The translations under genes and the position numbers were made by a program. From positions 1 through 7,179 of the forward strand of contig JBBPYR010000098.1 in assembly GCA_038199755.1 (NCBI GenBank): 7,179 nucleotides of DNA. The letters run 5' to 3'. This DNA is from JBBPYR01 sp038199755. GTDB lineage: Bacteria; Chloroflexota; Ktedonobacteria; Ktedonobacterales; Ktedonobacteraceae. The notes under the pieces were generated by a model that saw nothing but the letters and a program-made list of their open reading frames with translations, had not been told where the DNA came from and did not search any database. Below are positions 5,297 to 7,179 of this stretch, in pieces. Every line of letters starts with the position of its first letter. The stretch's first letter is position 1.

Positions 5297-5881
5297 ATGA
5301 AGAGAACAATCTCGGCACAAGCACGCCTTGCCATCATCATCCTGTTTATAATGGGAGCCATCATGGGCTCTCTTCTGGATGCATTTCACGTGTACAGGCA
5401 AGTTGAATATTATCCATCGCCCACATTGCTCGGCATCGCATGGTGGGTACCATTACTTTTTGGCGGGGCGGCAGTCGCCATTGGCTACTCGCACCCTTTT
5501 ATCGACCCGCTCATTGGCAATAAGCGGCCAGCACATTCTTTCATAAGTAGTATGAGCGAGCCTGCATGGCTGGTATTAGCATATCTTATCAGTGCTAGTA
5601 TTCTTGATACGCTGGCACAGGCCGCACTACTCTTCATTATCTATATGAATTTCTGGCTACTCACGGGCGGGAGATGGCAAAATATCCTACTCTCAGCCGT
5701 GACAGCTATTACGGGGACACTGGTCGAGATGGTTCTAGTAGCGGGGGGAGCGTTTGCTTACGTCCATCCTGACCTTCTCGGTGTTCCTTTCTGGCTTCCT
5801 TGTCTCTATGCCTGTGCTTCCCTTGCCATAGGAGATATAGGAAGATCACTTGTATCACACGCAACAACGAGAGGACAATAA
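5297..5881 (+). CDS. INSIG-like integral membrane protein
   Basis: A 194-residue hydrophobic protein with about six membrane segments (roughly 10-28, 47-65, 90-101, 104-122, 128-153, 164-178). It resembles the insulin-induced gene (INSIG) family along its length. GSLLDAFHVYRQ (24-35) ends helix 1. AWWVPLLFGGAAVAIG (48-63) corresponds to the WWVPPCCG...GL signature of animal INSIGs and is followed by HPFIDPLIG (66-74; animal YPCID..LG). WLPCLYACASLAIGDIGRSL (166-185) closely parallels the C-terminal WLPC...GNIGRQL. Animal INSIGs retain SCAP and HMG-CoA reductase in the ER; a mycobacterial homologue has been solved as a six-helix lipid-binding protein, so a lipid-binding membrane role is plausible here. 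The ribosome binding site is weak, so translation is probably coupled to the redoxin gene 4 bases upstream. The stop TAA shares its last base with the ATG of the next gene. Confidence 0.8.
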   Translation: MKRTISAQARLAIIILFIMGAIMGSLLDAFHVYRQVEYYPSPTLLGIAWWVPLLFGGAAVAIGYSHPFIDPLIGNKRPAHSFISSMSEPAWLVLAYLISASILDTLAQAALLFIIYMNFWLLTGGRWQNILLSAVTAITGTLVEMVLVAGGAFAYVHPDLLGVPFWLPCLYACASLAIGDIGRSLVSHATTRGQ

Positions 5882-7131
5882 TGACTCAGCACGACCAACA
5901 AGGGCAAGACAGCGCGTATACCCACGCAGATCACTGGAATATCGACACGTTATTGGTGCATGGAGGAAGACGCAACCACCCCAGCAACGCGTCAGGTCAT
6001 CCAACCATCAACCCTATCTATGCCAGCACGACCTATATTCATGAAAGTGCCGAGGCCCTAGATCAAGCCTTCAATGGTGCCACGGCCACAGGTGAGCGCA
6101 CCTATGTCTATGCGCGACAGGGCAACCCGAACGCGATGGCATTAGAGAGCGCGTTGGCTCAGGTAGAGCATGGCATAGGGGCAGTAGCGTTCGGTTCCGG
6201 TATGGCGGCTATCCACGCGGCTCTGCTGGCAGCTGGTCTTGGTCCTGGGACAAAGGTTGTTTCATCGCAAGATGTCTATGGACCAACGATTACCCTTTTG
6301 CATACCGTCTTCAAACCCATCGGAGTTGAGGTCGTGCTGGCCGACTTATGCTGTGTTGATGCCGCGCAGGTGATTGAGGAAGAACAGCCGGACGTGGTAT
6401 ACGTCGAAACGCTTTCCAACCCGTTAGTGAAACTGGTCGATTTGGCTGCCATCAGTGCCGCCGCAAAACGTGTCGGAGCTGTAACCATCGTAGATAGCAC
6501 CTTCACCACACCATATCTCGTTCGACCCATTGAGCATGGCTTTGATCTGGTGGTACATAGTACCACGAAGTATATTGGTGGACATGGAGATAGCACTGGC
6601 GGCATTGTCATCAGTGCGAAAAACGCCTTGCTCGATCAGTTACGTACATACTCGGCCATGCTCGGTGCCATGCTCAGCCCTTTTGAAGCCCATATGATGT
6701 TGCGTGGTCTGCGCACCCTCTCGCTGCGTATGGAGCGACATTGCCAGAACGCCTTGCGCGTAGCCAACTTTCTACACCAGCATGAGGCGATTGCACGCGT
6801 CTATTATCCAGGCATCCCCGATCATCCCCAGTATGCCCTGGCAACGCGTTTGATGAGCAATGAGCAATACGGCGGACTACTCTCATTTGATTTGAAGGAG
6901 CAAACACGTACCGCCGCCTACCGTTTTATGAACCGCCTACAATTGTGCTTACCCGCCACCTCGTTAGGAGATGTTTTCTCGCTGGTCAGCTACCCAGCTA
7001 TGTCATCGCATCGCACGCTGAGTGCAGCTGAACGCCAGCGAATGGGCATTACCGAGGGGTGCATTCGTCTCTCGGTGGGCATTGAAAATATTGAAGATAT
7101 TCTGGCAGACCTCGATCAGGCATTATTATAG
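5881..7131 (+). CDS. PLP-dependent Cys/Met-metabolism enzyme (cystathionine gamma-synthase/lyase family)
   Basis: A 416-residue fold-type I PLP enzyme of the trans-sulfuration family, cytosolic and probably a tetramer like its relatives. Family residues present: YARQGNPN (77-84, phosphate-binding Tyr/Arg from the neighbouring subunit), GSGMAAI (105-111), Tyr133 stacking on PLP, VETLSNP (175-181), Asp205 in VDSTFTTP, and Lys230 in HSTTKYIGGHGD as the Schiff-base lysine. The C-terminus has SLGD (361-364) and GCIRLSVGIENIEDILADL (393-411). Thr360 stands where cystathionine synthases and lyases carry a Glu (AESLGG), and YGPT (133-136) replaces the YGCT of classical methionine gamma-lyase. The exact reaction (gamma-lyase, sulfhydrylase or gamma-synthase) is therefore not decided. 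I chose ATG 5881, with AGAGG (5870-5874) six bases upstream and TAATG overlap with the INSIG-like gene; the longer frame back to 5800 lies inside that gene. The coding end is complete. Confidence 0.92.
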   Translation: MTQHDQQGQDSAYTHADHWNIDTLLVHGGRRNHPSNASGHPTINPIYASTTYIHESAEALDQAFNGATATGERTYVYARQGNPNAMALESALAQVEHGIGAVAFGSGMAAIHAALLAAGLGPGTKVVSSQDVYGPTITLLHTVFKPIGVEVVLADLCCVDAAQVIEEEQPDVVYVETLSNPLVKLVDLAAISAAAKRVGAVTIVDSTFTTPYLVRPIEHGFDLVVHSTTKYIGGHGDSTGGIVISAKNALLDQLRTYSAMLGAMLSPFEAHMMLRGLRTLSLRMERHCQNALRVANFLHQHEAIARVYYPGIPDHPQYALATRLMSNEQYGGLLSFDLKEQTRTAAYRFMNRLQLCLPATSLGDVFSLVSYPAMSSHRTLSAAERQRMGITEGCIRLSVGIENIEDILADLDQALL

Positions 7132-7140
7132 GAGAAAGCA

Positions 7141-7179
7141 GAGGCTGGGGTGGGGAGGGGGGGCCCGCCCGGCCCGGCC
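7141..7179. other. Low-complexity G/C end of the window
   Basis: After the last stop the sequence becomes G-rich and ends in a run made only of G and C (about 7155-7179), with repeated CCCGG/GGCCC units. This contrasts with the ~50% GC of everything before it. It is most likely an assembly or contig-end artefact; a GC-rich terminator stem is less likely because no T-run is seen. Confidence 0.5.

Noticed and set aside
5800..5880. Upstream extension of the PLP enzyme
   Set aside because: It lies inside the INSIG-like gene in another frame, and ATG 5881 has a proper ribosome binding site.

Overview
The window looks like a chromosomal segment of a Gram-positive-type environmental bacterium, most likely a chloroflexote of the Ktedonobacteria kind. 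This rests on overall protein flavour, intermediate GC content and the gene mix, not on a marker gene, so treat it as moderate. There are no rRNA, tRNA, CRISPR or transposase genes. The last ~40 bases are almost pure G/C and look like a low-quality contig end.

Left part (1-1500): one plus-strand gene for an acyl-CoA-dehydrogenase-fold flavoprotein (190-1329) that lacks the usual catalytic glutamate. It converges on the next genes across a gap holding a perfect 14-bp inverted repeat.

Middle (1494-4360): three minus-strand genes read right to left. The first is a uroporphyrinogen decarboxylase/MtaA-type methyltransferase family protein (4360-3299), the second a PhnD-like binding-fold protein without a signal peptide (3205-2342), the third a small radical SAM protein (2306-1494). 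The key observation is in the first gene. Its reading frame is interrupted by one in-frame TGA (3652-3650), and the rest of the domain continues in the same frame for 116 codons, giving a normal 353-codon length. By ungapped motif alignment the TGA falls on the cysteine of the family's His-x-Cys-Gly metal-binding motif. Directly downstream is a 6-bp hairpin with a CGUGA loop, 21 nt after the TGA, which meets the minimal bacterial SECIS rules. I therefore propose a selenocysteine-containing UroD-family protein; a recent nonsense mutation or sequencing error is the competing explanation.

A ~420-bp divergent intergenic region (4361-4782) separates this group from the right-hand operon. It contains several dyads, three GACAGC repeats and a potentially pseudoknotted GC-rich block.

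Right part (4783-7131): a tightly packed plus-strand operon. It encodes a redoxin-fold protein without the peroxidatic cysteine, a six-helix membrane protein that resembles the INSIG family (WWVP and WLPC...GDIGRSL signatures), and a PLP-dependent Cys/Met-metabolism enzyme whose start overlaps the previous stop. A sulfur (or selenium) amino-acid theme runs through the window, but no pathway can be assigned from sequence alone.
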